Assembly: GCF_001691415.1 (NCBI RefSeq)
Contig: NZ_LRRR01000021.1
Location: 16,857 to 80,856 of the forward strand
DNA from: Pararhodobacter sp. CCB-MM2
GTDB lineage: Bacteria; Pseudomonadota; Alphaproteobacteria; Rhodobacterales; Rhodobacteraceae
Direction: 5' to 3'
Length of the DNA stretch: 64,000 bases
Part shown: positions 25,643-35,122 of the stretch, one piece after another
Layout: each line of letters starts with the position of its first letter
Numbering within the stretch: position 1 is the stretch's first letter
Translations under genes and position numbers: made by a program
The notes under the pieces: model-generated
What the model saw: the letters and a program-made list of their open reading frames with translations, nothing else
What the model was told of the DNA's origin: nothing
Databases searched by the model: none

Positions 25643-27226
25643 TCAGCTGGCCTTGGCGCGGAATTCTCGCATCAGGAACTCCGGCACATGGTCGCCCATG
25701 CCGACGACCGGCTGGTCATCACGATCACGGCGGCCACGACCACGGCTGCGACCCTCGCCCGACTTCTCGTTGCGATTGTCATTCCGGCTGTCATTGCGGT
25801 TGTCGGCGCGGTTGTCCGAGCGGCTCTCGCGGCGCGGCTCTTCGCGGGCGGGCTTGGCCTCGACCTCGGCGGCGGCCTCCTGCGCGACGGCTTCCAGCAC
25901 CTCGGCCTCGACACGCTCGGCCCGTTCGGCGCGGGCCTTGTCGGCGACCTTCTCGCTGGCTTTGTCGGCGGGCTTGTCACCCTTGTCGCCACGACGGCTG
26001 CGCGAACGCGTGCTGCGACCTTCGCTCTTCTCCGAACGCTTGCGGTCGGGACGTGCCTCGGCAGCGGCTTCGGCGAAGCCTTCCGGCGCCTCACCGCGCG
26101 GCAGCGGCTTTTGCAGCAGATGCTCGATCGCAGCGAGATACTTCTCATCGGCCGGGGTGGCGATGGTGAAGGCCTTGCCCTTGCGACCGGCGCGGCCGGT
26201 GCGGCCGATGCGGTGGACGTAATCCTCGGAATGCGAGGGCACGTCGAAGTTGAAGACGTGGCTCACGGCCGGGATGTCGAGGCCACGCGCCGCCACGTCC
26301 GAAGCGATCAGCAAACGGATCGAGCCGTCGCGGAACCCTTCAAGCGTGCGCATGCGCACCGACTGATCCAGATCACCATGGATGGGCGCGGCGTTGAAAC
26401 CGTGCTTGGCCAAGGACTTGGCGACCACGTCCACGTCGATCTTGCGGTTGCAGAAGATGATGGCGTTCGAGCAGGCGTCGCCCTCGGCGGCGATGAGCGA
26501 GCGCAGCATGGCGCGCTTCTCGCTGAAGGCGCGGTCGCGACGGGTCGGCGACAGCTCGATCAGCTTCTGCTCGATGGTCTCGGCGGTCGTCGCCTGACGC
26601 GCGACTTCGACGCGCACCGGGTTCGACAGGAACATGTTGGTGATGCGCTCGATCTCGGGCGCCATGGTGGCCGAGAAGAACAGCGTCTGACGGGTAAACG
26701 GCGTCAGCTGGAAGATGCGCTCGATATCCGGGATGAAGCCCATGTCGAGCATCCGGTCGGCCTCGTCGACCACCATCACTTCGACGCCGGTCAACAGCAG
26801 CTTGCCACGCTCGAAATGGTCCAGAAGACGGCCCGGGGTGGCGATCAGCACGTCGACGCCACGGTCGATCAGCTTGTCCTGCTCGGCGAACGAGACGCCA
26901 CCGATCAGCAGCGCTTTCGTCAGCTTGGTATACTTCGCGTAGATGTCGAAGTTCTCGGCGACCTGAGCGGCCAGTTCGCGCGTCGGCGCCAGAACCAGCG
27001 AGCGCGGCATCCGGGCGCGGGCACGGCCACGGGCCAGACGAGTGATCAACGGCAGCGTGAAGCTGGCGGTCTTGCCGGTGCCCGTCTGGGCGATGCCCAG
27101 CACGTCACGGCCTTCCAGCGCCTCGGGGATCGCCTGAGCCTGAATCGGCGTGGGGTTTTCGTAGCCAGCTTCGGCCACGGCCTTCAGGACCTTGGGGTCC
27201 AGCTTGAGGTCAGAAAATTTGGTCAT
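25643..27226 (-). CDS. rhlE: DEAD-box RNA helicase (RhlE type)
   Basis: A 527-residue ATP-dependent RNA helicase. The Q-motif region, Walker A (AQTGTGKT), PTRELA, DEAD (VDEADRMLDMGF), SAT (FFSATMA), and the HRIGRTGRAG motif are all present within the first ~385 residues. The last ~140 residues are low complexity, Arg/Asp/Asn/Ser-rich with R-S-R, R-G-R-G-R and D-N-R-N-D tracts. Such tails bind RNA non-specifically and promote condensates. Its role in ribosome assembly or mRNA decay is inferred from the family. Confidence 0.9.
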   Translation of the reverse strand: MTKFSDLKLDPKVLKAVAEAGYENPTPIQAQAIPEALEGRDVLGIAQTGTGKTASFTLPLITRLARGRARARMPRSLVLAPTRELAAQVAENFDIYAKYTKLTKALLIGGVSFAEQDKLIDRGVDVLIATPGRLLDHFERGKLLLTGVEVMVVDEADRMLDMGFIPDIERIFQLTPFTRQTLFFSATMAPEIERITNMFLSNPVRVEVARQATTAETIEQKLIELSPTRRDRAFSEKRAMLRSLIAAEGDACSNAIIFCNRKIDVDVVAKSLAKHGFNAAPIHGDLDQSVRMRTLEGFRDGSIRLLIASDVAARGLDIPAVSHVFNFDVPSHSEDYVHRIGRTGRAGRKGKAFTIATPADEKYLAAIEHLLQKPLPRGEAPEGFAEAAAEARPDRKRSEKSEGRSTRSRSRRGDKGDKPADKASEKVADKARAERAERVEAEVLEAVAQEAAAEVEAKPAREEPRRESRSDNRADNRNDSRNDNRNEKSGEGRSRGRGRRDRDDQPVVGMGDHVPEFLMREFRAKAS

Positions 27227-27469
27227 GTACGTCCGTCGTTTGCGGCATCGGGCCGCAAGGAATGTAAGGGACGCCAGTCACCGCGCCCCGGCAGCGGTTC
27301 GGACCCACCTTGCGGCAGGACCGGATGGCGCGCCCTACCGCAAATATGCCCACAGGTCAACGGAAACAGGGGATTTGCCCCATTTTGCCCCTGAACAGAG
27401 GGTTAAATCGGCCCCGCCCCCGCAACAATTCCCCGCCACAGCCCGGACCGACCACTAATCGCGGCAGAA

Positions 27470-27485
27470 TTAAGGCAAAGTTAAC
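27470..27485 (+). promoter_or_regulatory. CtrA box 1 upstream of the diguanylate cyclase
   Basis: TTAA, seven bases, TTAAC: an exact match to the CtrA consensus TTAA-N7-TTAAC. A second exact site begins 29 bases further on. Confidence 0.75.
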
Positions 27486-27498
27486 GGGGCGGTCATGG

Positions 27499-27514
27499 TT
27501 AAGTCGAAATTAAC
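27499..27514 (+). promoter_or_regulatory. CtrA box 2 upstream of the diguanylate cyclase
   Basis: TTAA-GTCGAAA-TTAAC, again exact. It overlaps the in-frame ATG at 27495, which argues that the ATG is not the true start. Confidence 0.75.
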
Positions 27515-27602
27515 CTTCTTTTCGCCCTACAGCGTCCCAAACCCGGTCTCAATCCGGCTCGATAACGGCAAGGTCCCGACACGTCAGCCGAGGATGGAGC
27601 CG

Positions 27603-28487
27603 ATGAACGCCCATGCCGCCATCACCGAGTTCGAGTATGCCGCCGATCCGGCGGATGAGGCCAGTTCTATGCTGAATACCCCGATACAGGCCGCCCTGCC
27701 GGCTCCCGCCCAGTTCTCGGCGGTGACGGACCTGATCAAATCCGTTTTCCACGTCCCCGCCGTCGCGGTGGCGCTGCATGGGGCTCCGGCCAATTCGGAC
27801 GGCGGCGTCTATCGCTCGTTTCTGGAAATTCCGCTGATCTCCGAGGAGTCGGTGATCGGCACCCTGCGCATCCTCGACACCGCTGACCGCAGCTTCTCGG
27901 ACCGGGATTGCCAGTTGTTGGAGGGTTTTGCCAAGCTGGTCGTCGATCAAGTGAGCTTGTGGTCCGAAGCCAGCCGCGATGTGCTAACCGGCGCCATGAC
28001 CCGGCGCGCCTTCTCGGACATCCTGCGCAAGACCTTCGCCGCACGCGCCCGCAACCATGCCAAGGCGTCGCTGGTGCTGTTCGACCTCGACCACTTCAAG
28101 AAGATCAACGACACGTGGGGCCATGCCGCCGGTGATGCCGTGCTGAAGACCGTGGCCCGCACCGTGCTGCGGGAGCTGCGGGTCGAAGACAGCTTCGGCC
28201 GCGTGGGCGGCGAGGAATTCGCGCTGCTGGTGGCCAATGCCGATTCCATGACCGCCGCCGATGTGGCCGAGCGGGTCCGCCGCGCCATCGAGGCTGCGGT
28301 GATCCCCGGCCATCCCGAGATCAAGGTGACCTCCAGCTTCGGCGTGGCCGAGGCCTGCGATTCGCTGCTGGATGTCGAGGATTGGACCGACCGCGCCGAT
28401 GCCCAGCTGTACGAAGCCAAGGCCAGCGGCCGGAACCGGATCTGCGTCGCCTCCAACGCGATGCGCCGGAAGGTCATGGTCAACTGA
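27603..28487 (+). CDS. GAF-GGDEF diguanylate cyclase
   Basis: About 294 residues from this start. An N-terminal GAF-like sensor (VTDLIKSVFHVPAVAVALHG … DQVSLW) is joined to a C-terminal GGDEF domain. The active-site motif is GGEEF, a catalytically competent variant. The product-inhibition I-site R-x-x-D (RVED) lies exactly five residues before it. It makes c-di-GMP. ATGs at 27594 and 27495 are in frame; 27603 is preferred because GAGGA sits eight bases upstream and the most distal ATG lies inside a CtrA box. The twin CtrA boxes imply cell-cycle or motility control. A strong terminator follows. Confidence 0.9.
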   Translation: MNAHAAITEFEYAADPADEASSMLNTPIQAALPAPAQFSAVTDLIKSVFHVPAVAVALHGAPANSDGGVYRSFLEIPLISEESVIGTLRILDTADRSFSDRDCQLLEGFAKLVVDQVSLWSEASRDVLTGAMTRRAFSDILRKTFAARARNHAKASLVLFDLDHFKKINDTWGHAAGDAVLKTVARTVLRELRVEDSFGRVGGEEFALLVANADSMTAADVAERVRRAIEAAVIPGHPEIKVTSSFGVAEACDSLLDVEDWTDRADAQLYEAKASGRNRICVASNAMRRKVMVN

Positions 28488-28506
28488 TCCACCCGACAGC
28501 CCCTAT

Positions 28507-28562
28507 GAAAAGCGACGCCGCGATCCCCGGATCCGCGGCGTTTCGCTTTTCAATTTTTTTTT
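28507..28562 (+). terminator. Rho-independent terminator of the diguanylate cyclase
   Basis: GAAAAGCGACGCCGCG pairs with CGCGGCGTTTCGCTTTTC (two-base bulge) and is followed by a nine-T run. Confidence 0.85.
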
Positions 28563-28573
28563 CGCGAAACACG

Positions 28574-28599
28574 GGAACCAAAGGCTCAAGCCGTGCGTT
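28574..28599 (+). promoter_or_regulatory. EcfG-type (general stress) promoter 1
   Basis: GGAAC (28574-28578), 17 bases, CGTT (28596-28599) fit the alphaproteobacterial EcfG consensus GGAAC-N16/17-CGTT exactly. It starts just after the previous terminator and directs transcription into the non-coding segment below. Confidence 0.6.
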
Positions 28600-28605
28600 G
28601 ACCTC

Positions 28606-28800
28606 GCGAACTCAGCGCGGTCGGTGTTCCCTCGTGCCGCTGCGCTGTTGGCCCCGGGGAGTCAGCGCCCCGCTGCCGTGTTGCGTGAGTATCGGCCTGC
28701 CGGCGTATTTCCTCCGGCACGCCATTGGCCGACGTTCGGCCGTCCCTTGTCCCCCGTCCCTTCGGACGTTTCTCGACCGCCCCTCGGGGCGGTCTTTTTT
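28606..28800 (+). ncRNA. Candidate sRNA or attenuated leader (~195 nt)
   Basis: This stretch has no convincing reading frame. It begins just downstream of an exact EcfG-type promoter and ends in a textbook terminator with six Ts. Inside, CGTCC-CTTC-GGACG (28755-28768) forms an additional hairpin just before the terminator stem. It could be an independent stress-induced small RNA, or a leader whose terminator attenuates the small secreted-protein gene at 28881. The 5' end is estimated as about seven bases after the -10 element. Confidence 0.45.
28775..28800 (+). terminator. Rho-independent terminator before the first small secreted protein
   Basis: GACCGCCC-CTCG-GGGCGGTC stem-loop followed by TTTTTT (28795-28800). 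No coding gene ends here, which is what points to a non-coding transcript or an attenuator. Confidence 0.85.
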
Positions 28801-28880
28801 ATCCGGCCCTTCGATTGAACCGAAGAAGGCCCCGGCGCGACCCATGGCCATGTTCCCCCAGTTGTCCGGAGTTTGCTGCC

Positions 28881-29108
28881 ATGACCCGCCTTGCCCTCAC
28901 CCTTGCGACCCTCGCCACGCTCACCCTCAACGGCGCGCAAGTCAGCGCGACGGAAAGCGCCTGCAACGACCGTGGCGTCTGCGCCCTGTCCCTGCGCATG
29001 CTGACCCCGCCGCCGCCGCGCCCGGCCCATATCCATGCCTCGACGCAAGCCGCGTCGGCTACCGAGGCGCAGGCCGACACCCCTCGGGTTGCGACTGTCC
29101 ACAGCTAA
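28881..29108 (+). CDS. Small secreted Cys-X5-Cys protein, copy 1
   Basis: A 75-residue precursor with a signal peptide (MTRLALTLATLATLTLNG, likely cleavage near A23). The mature part starts with Cys28-N-D-R-G-V-Cys34, followed by the block A-L-S-L-R-M-L-T-P-P-P and a His/Ala/Thr-rich tail. The neighbouring gene encodes a paralogue with the same C-N-x-x-G-V-C-A-x-S-L-R-M-L-T-P-P-P-x-R-P-A core. Longer in-frame starts exist but the CGGAG ribosome site and the match to the paralogue's N-terminus support 28881. No family is recognised. Confidence 0.65.
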   Translation: MTRLALTLATLATLTLNGAQVSATESACNDRGVCALSLRMLTPPPPRPAHIHASTQAASATEAQADTPRVATVHS

Positions 29109-29122
29109 ATTTCTCATGGGCG

Positions 29123-29148
29123 GGAACCCGCGAGTCCTGAGCGTCGTT
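29123..29148 (+). promoter_or_regulatory. EcfG-type (general stress) promoter 2
   Basis: GGAAC (29123-29127), 17 bases, CGTT (29145-29148). It is another exact consensus match with the same spacing as promoter 1 (28574), placed about 33 bases before the second small secreted-protein gene. Confidence 0.65.
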
Positions 29149-29180
29149 CTCCTTGCAACACCTGCACAAGGATGACCGCC

Positions 29181-29378
29181 ATGACCCGCACCGCCCTCGC
29201 GCTTGCCGCCCTGCTGACCCTCTCGCTGAACGGCTCCATCGCCGTGGCCGCCAGCACGGACACCGCCCCGCAATGCAACGCCCAAGGCGTCTGCGCTGTC
29301 TCACTGCGGATGCTGACCCCGCCGCCGGCCCGCCCCGCCGTTGTGGTCAAGGCCGACGACGTCCAGCAAGCCGACTAA
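29181..29378 (+). CDS. Small secreted Cys-X5-Cys protein, copy 2
   Basis: A 65-residue precursor: signal peptide MTRTALALAALLTLSLNG (likely cleavage near A24), then Cys32-N-A-Q-G-V-Cys38-A-V-S-L-R-M-L-T-P-P-P-A-R-P-A and a short acidic tail. The start at 29181 has AAGGA eight bases upstream and aligns with copy 1; ATG 29172 is also in frame. The gene lies directly behind an exact EcfG-type promoter, so it is probably stress-induced. The paired cysteines could form a disulfide in the periplasm or bind a metal; this is inference. Confidence 0.7.
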   Translation: MTRTALALAALLTLSLNGSIAVAASTDTAPQCNAQGVCAVSLRMLTPPPARPAVVVKADDVQQAD

Positions 29379-29449
29379 ACCCTTCCTGACAAGGGCGCGG
29401 ATCGAGGCGCCAGTAGACTTGCCGCGCGCCTTCGGCTAGAGCCTCGCGC

Positions 29450-31048
29450 ATGCTGGACAATCGCCCCCAACTTCCGCCCGAAATCGCCCGCCGCCGGACC
29501 TTTGCGATCATCTCGCACCCCGACGCCGGCAAGACCACGCTGACCGAGAAGTTCCTCCTGTTCGGGGGGGCAATCCAGATGGCCGGACAAGTCCGCGCCA
29601 AAGGCGAAGCCCGTCGTACGCGGTCGGACTTCATGCAGATGGAGAAGGACCGGGGGATCTCGGTCTCGGCCTCGGCCATGTCCTTCGATTTTGACACCTA
29701 CCGCTTCAACCTCGTCGACACGCCCGGCCACTCGGACTTCTCGGAAGACACCTACCGCACGCTGACCGCCGTCGACGCCGCGATCATGGTGATTGACGGG
29801 GCGAAGGGCGTGGAAAGCCAGACGCAGAAGCTGTTCGAGGTCTGCCGCCTGCGCGACCTGCCGATCCTGACCTTCTGTAACAAGATGGACCGCGAGAGCC
29901 GCGACACCTTCGAGATCATCGACGAGATCCAGGAGAACCTGGCGATCGACGTGACCCCGGCGTCCTGGCCGATCGGTCAGGGCCGCGATTTCCTTGGCTG
30001 CTATGACATCCTGCACGACCGGCTGGAGCTGATGGACCGCGCCGACCGCAACAAGGTCGGCGAGAGCGTCAAGATCAACGGCCTCGACGACCCGAAGCTG
30101 GCCGAGCACATCCCCGCCGATATGCTGGCCCAGCTGCGCGAGGAGCTGGAGATGGCGCGCGAGTTGCTGCCCGCCTTCGACCGCGCCTCGGTGCTCAATG
30201 GCTCGATGACGCCGATCTGGTTCGGTTCGGCGATCAACTCGTTCGGGGTGCGCGAACTGATGGCCGGCATGGCCGAATTCGGCCCGGAGCCGCAGCCCCT
30301 GAACACCGACAAGCGCGAGGTCGGCCCTGAGGAAGGGAAGGTCACGGGCTTTGTCTTCAAGGTGCAGGCCAACATGGACCCCAAGCACCGCGACCGGGTG
30401 GCTTTCGTGCGCCTCGCCTCGGGGCACTTCCACCGCGGGATGAAGCTGACGCATGTCCGCTCGGGCAAGCCGATGTCGATCACCAACCCCGTGCTGTTCC
30501 TCGCCTCGGACCGCGAGTTGACCGAGGAAGCCTGGGCCGGCGACATCATGGGCATTCCGAACCATGGCCAGCTGCGCATCGGCGACACGCTGACCGAGGG
30601 CGAGGCGCTGAAGTTCACCGGCATCCCGTCGTTTGCGCCGGAACTGCTGCAATCGGTGCGCCCGGGCGACCCGATGAAGGCCAAGCATCTGGAAAAGGCG
30701 CTGATGCAATTCGCCGAGGAAGGCGCCGCGAAGGTGTTCAAGCCGATGATCGGCTCGGGCTTCATCGTCGGCGTCGTGGGCGCGCTGCAGTTCGAGGTCC
30801 TCGCCTCGCGGATCGAGCTGGAATACGGCCTGCCCGTGCGTTTCGAGGGCTCGCAATTCACCTCGGCGCGTTGGATCTCGGGCGAGAAGGCCGAGGTCGA
30901 GAAGGTAGTGAACACCAACAAGGGCCATATCGCCACCGACCATGACGGCGATCTGGTCTATCTGACGCGCCTGCAATGGGACATCGACCGCATCCAGCGC
31001 GACCATGAAGGGGTCAAGCTGACCGCGACCAAGGAAATGATGGTCTGA
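29450..31048 (+). CDS. prfC: Peptide chain release factor 3
   Basis: A 532-residue translational GTPase that recycles RF1/RF2 after peptide release. G1 is SHPDAGKTT, G2 is in DRGISV, G3 is DTPGHSDF and G4 is NKMDRE. Then come the EF-Tu-like domain II and the RF3-specific C-terminal domain (VGVVGALQFEVLASRIELEY). Normal length. A strong hairpin terminator follows. Confidence 0.97.
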   Translation: MLDNRPQLPPEIARRRTFAIISHPDAGKTTLTEKFLLFGGAIQMAGQVRAKGEARRTRSDFMQMEKDRGISVSASAMSFDFDTYRFNLVDTPGHSDFSEDTYRTLTAVDAAIMVIDGAKGVESQTQKLFEVCRLRDLPILTFCNKMDRESRDTFEIIDEIQENLAIDVTPASWPIGQGRDFLGCYDILHDRLELMDRADRNKVGESVKINGLDDPKLAEHIPADMLAQLREELEMARELLPAFDRASVLNGSMTPIWFGSAINSFGVRELMAGMAEFGPEPQPLNTDKREVGPEEGKVTGFVFKVQANMDPKHRDRVAFVRLASGHFHRGMKLTHVRSGKPMSITNPVLFLASDRELTEEAWAGDIMGIPNHGQLRIGDTLTEGEALKFTGIPSFAPELLQSVRPGDPMKAKHLEKALMQFAEEGAAKVFKPMIGSGFIVGVVGALQFEVLASRIELEYGLPVRFEGSQFTSARWISGEKAEVEKVVNTNKGHIATDHDGDLVYLTRLQWDIDRIQRDHEGVKLTATKEMMV

Positions 31049-31082
31049 GAGAGGCCTCAGGCCTTCCCAGCTGACAAACGCA

Positions 31083-31117
31083 AAGCGCCGACGGGAAACC
31101 GTCGGCGCTTCGTTTTT
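31083..31117. terminator. Rho-independent terminator after prfC
   Basis: AAGCGCCGACGG-GAAA-CCGTCGGCGCTT is a perfect 12-bp stem with a GAAA loop, followed by CGTTTTT. It lies between convergent genes. Confidence 0.85.
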
Positions 31118-31123
31118 CTTGTG

Positions 31124-31624
31124 TCAGTTCATCAGGCTGGGGAACGAGGCGCTGTCGGTCCGGCGCACCATGCTGAAGCTGAATATCTCCGGATAGCCAC
31201 CGTCGAGGGTAACCCCGGTGGACACCATGCCCGATGCTTCGGTCGGCCGCTCGTTCCGGCCACGACCCGGCGCCGAGAGGCTGCCGTTCAGGGCCAGCGT
31301 ATCCGAACCCTCGGCCGTGGTATGCGAGGCATTTCCGGTGAAACCGCAGGCCCCGTTGATGACCAGCCGACCGGACATGGTGGCGGGGATAGGCAGGGCG
31401 TCACCAAACTCATCCTCGGCATAGGTCACGCAATTGCCCGAGAAATTGCCGCGTGCACTGGTAAAGTTGACTTCGCAGATCGTGTTGGCCGAATGCGAAA
31501 CCTGAAGGAACCAGACAGAGCCGCGAGGAATGGCACGGGCACCACAAATGGTATCGGCCGAAGCGGTTGTCGCGAAAGATGCCAGAAACGCGGCAACAGG
31601 AACCCATGTGAGAACTTTGGACAT
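31124..31624 (-). CDS. Exported protein of unknown function
   Basis: A 166-residue protein with a signal peptide (hydrophobic 7-20, cleavage after TASA). The mature domain is beta-rich with four cysteines (D-T-I-C, N-T-I-C, G-N-C, G-A-C), probably two disulfides. No family is recognised. Base composition of the upstream ~200 bp is AT-richer than the surroundings. It is a single gene between the prfC and pyrG terminators. Confidence 0.7.
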   Translation of the reverse strand: MSKVLTWVPVAAFLASFATTASADTICGARAIPRGSVWFLQVSHSANTICEVNFTSARGNFSGNCVTYAEDEFGDALPIPATMSGRLVINGACGFTGNASHTTAEGSDTLALNGSLSAPGRGRNERPTEASGMVSTGVTLDGGYPEIFSFSMVRRTDSASFPSLMN

Positions 31625-31839
31625 ATGTCTTCTCCGTCAAAGTAAGCAAGATTGGCTCACCGTGAGAAATGCCACGGCCAGCGTCTGCTCAGGGTGCAAG
31701 CCCCGCCCACATTGATCAATATTTATTCACCCGGAGAAATTCAGTTGCCCCGTCAACTAGTTAGACTGCTGCCCTAAGGTCACAACATCACCCCTCGACA
31801 TTGTATCGGCCCCCACCCGATCAACCGCAGAGCGCAATG

Positions 31840-31865
31840 AAAAAAGGCGAGGCTACTGCCCCGCC
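31840..31865 (-). terminator. Terminator of pyrG
   Basis: On the minus strand GGCGGGGC-AGTA-GCCTCGCC (one mismatch) is followed by TTTTTT, just after the pyrG stop. Confidence 0.75.
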
Positions 31866-31891
31866 CTTCCCTGACGTTGAGGCTCGGTCGG

Positions 31892-33535
<1,644 letters not shown>

Positions 33536-33589
33536 GCTGGAAACTCCCGTGTTCGTCGCGGTCAAATAGGAACGGATCACGGGATTCGA

Positions 33590-33618
33590 GCTATAGCGCA
33601 AACCCACGCGATCCGCAA
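33590..33618 (-). promoter_or_regulatory. Candidate sigma-70 promoter of pyrG
   Basis: On the minus strand TTGCGG, 17 bases, TATAGC, in the gap between secG and pyrG. Confidence 0.5.
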
Positions 33619-33673
33619 TACGGACGCAACATGCAGCGTCAACGGGGCCAAGACCCCAAAATCTGGGTAATCG

Positions 33674-34042
33674 TTACTCGCCCGCCGGAGGCAGGGCCGG
33701 CGCATCGCCCGAGGGCGGCAGCTGGATATCCGGCAGCGGGATCGACGGGGTCTCGGGCGAGGTACCGGCATCGGCGGGAAGCTCGACGCCCAGACGGTCG
33801 AGGACCGAGGTATCCGACGAGTTCGAAGCGGCGATCACGGTCAGCGCCAGCGAGGTGATGATGAACGCCCCGGCGAAACCCCAGGTCAGCTTGGCAAGGC
33901 CGGTCATCGGGGGACGACCCGCCTGCGGGCCCATGGCGCCCCCGCCGATGCCCAGACCGCCGCCTTCCGACCGCTGGAGCAGCACCACGCCGATCAGCGA
34001 CAGCGCGAGGAGGAGGTGAATGATCAGGACGACAGTCTGCAT
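33674..34042 (-). CDS. secG: Preprotein translocase subunit SecG
   Basis: A 122-residue two-helix protein. Helix 1 is LIIHLLLALSLIGVVLLQ, followed by the conserved RSEGGGLGIGGG loop, then helix 2 (WGFAGAFIITSLALTVIA) and a Pro/Asp-rich tail typical of alphaproteobacterial SecG. It stabilises SecYE in the inner membrane. Confidence 0.93.
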   Translation of the reverse strand: MQTVVLIIHLLLALSLIGVVLLQRSEGGGLGIGGGAMGPQAGRPPMTGLAKLTWGFAGAFIITSLALTVIAASNSSDTSVLDRLGVELPADAGTSPETPSIPLPDIQLPPSGDAPALPPAGE

Positions 34043-34070
34043 GGGGCGGGCCTTTGTCTCGGTTCGGGCC

Positions 34071-34099
34071 TATCTATGACGCAGGATTTGGGGGTGCAA
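34071..34099 (-). promoter_or_regulatory. Candidate sigma-70 promoter of secG
   Basis: On the minus strand TTGCAC, 17 bases, TAGATA, about 30 bases before the secG start. Confidence 0.45.
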
Positions 34100-34183
34100 G
34101 CCCTTTGGCCGTTGCATTTGGCCATCAGGTCAGCGTTTCGCCCCCTGTAGCCCAAAGGCGAGGCCCGACGGCCCCTGCCCGCC

Positions 34184-34579
34184 TCAGCCCTCGGAGAACT
34201 CGCAGACTGCCGACAGCTTGTTGCCATCGGGATCACGAAGATAGGCGGCGAAGAAATGGGGGCCGTATGGCCGAAGCCCCGGCGCGCCTTCGTCCGTCCC
34301 TCCAGCAGCGAGGCCCGCCGCATGAAAGGCCGTGACTTCTGCCCGCGATAGGGCCTGAAAACAGGGCATCGAGCCATTGCCGACGCTCATCGTCTGCCCG
34401 TCGAACGGCAGATTGGCCCAGAAGCGGCACGGACCGCCCGGGCGGCCATAGCCGATCTCCCGCGCGTCCGTATGCAGTCGCTCCAGCCCCAACGCCCCCA
34501 AGGCTGCGTCGTAGAAGGCCGCGGCCCGTGTCAGGTCCGAGGTGCCGACCGTGACATAGGAGAAGACATCATTCGACAT
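34184..34579 (-). CDS. VOC-family (glyoxalase/bleomycin-resistance fold) protein
   Basis: A 131-residue single-module VOC protein: FSYVTVGTSDLTRAAAFYDAALGALG at the N-terminus and YLRDPDGNKLSAVCE at the C-terminus are the hallmarks. Such proteins bind a divalent metal and act as small lyases, dioxygenases or resistance proteins; the substrate is unknown. The start at 34579 overlaps the end of the gene upstream by 11 bases, so the two are cotranscribed. Confidence 0.85.
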   Translation of the reverse strand: MSNDVFSYVTVGTSDLTRAAAFYDAALGALGLERLHTDAREIGYGRPGGPCRFWANLPFDGQTMSVGNGSMPCFQALSRAEVTAFHAAGLAAGGTDEGAPGLRPYGPHFFAAYLRDPDGNKLSAVCEFSEG

Positions 34580-34967
34580 CCACGTCGTCCACATCCGCCT
34601 GACCGCTGATTCGCCGCCGTACCAGCGACCAGCTCAGCCCGATGCCCAGAACCAGCGACGCCACCAGGATCCCCAGCCAGGCGTTAAGGCCCGGATCATC
34701 GGTGCGGATGATGCCGTAATCGACCAGCACCCAGATCAGCGCCGCGAACAGGGCGGCGACCAGCGCCATGCCGATCGGCCCGATCGAGCGCAGCGTTGCC
34801 CGCAGGTAGATGATCCAGCCGACCAGCAGGATCAGGCCCGCCAGCACGGTGATCGGCAGCTCGGCCTTGCCATTCTCGATCACCCAGCGGGTGAAATTCC
34901 ATTCGGTCGGATTCCAGGTTGCGGCGACCAGAATGAAGGCAATGAGCCAGCGGATCACAAATGACAT
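34569..34967 (-). CDS. Four-helix membrane protein (DUF6524-like)
   Basis: A 132-residue protein with four membrane helices (about 5-16, 38-54, 62-80, 95-112) and an acidic tail ending DVDDVDVE. The W-N-P-T-E-W-N-F motif after helix 1 is distinctive of a Rhodobacterales membrane family I recall as DUF6524; not verified. It overlaps the VOC gene. Confidence 0.65.
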   Translation of the reverse strand: MSFVIRWLIAFILVAATWNPTEWNFTRWVIENGKAELPITVLAGLILLVGWIIYLRATLRSIGPIGMALVAALFAALIWVLVDYGIIRTDDPGLNAWLGILVASLVLGIGLSWSLVRRRISGQADVDDVDVE

Positions 34968-35122
34968 CGGGCAAATCCTTTCGTTAACCCTTCGATTGGT
35001 GCGACAGCTGCGGCATGCTGTCCAGTGCCCGGAACCCGCCGGATCATCAAAAGGGTGTTTCGCCCCGGCGCGGGCATCGCTATAGAACGCACGGTTTCAC
35101 CAAACCGGGGAAGGACTCCGTC

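Noticed and set aside
27495..27602. Longer N-terminus for the diguanylate cyclase
   Set aside because: The ATG at 27495 is within a CtrA box and the extra residues lack any conserved feature; a later ATG has a better ribosome site.
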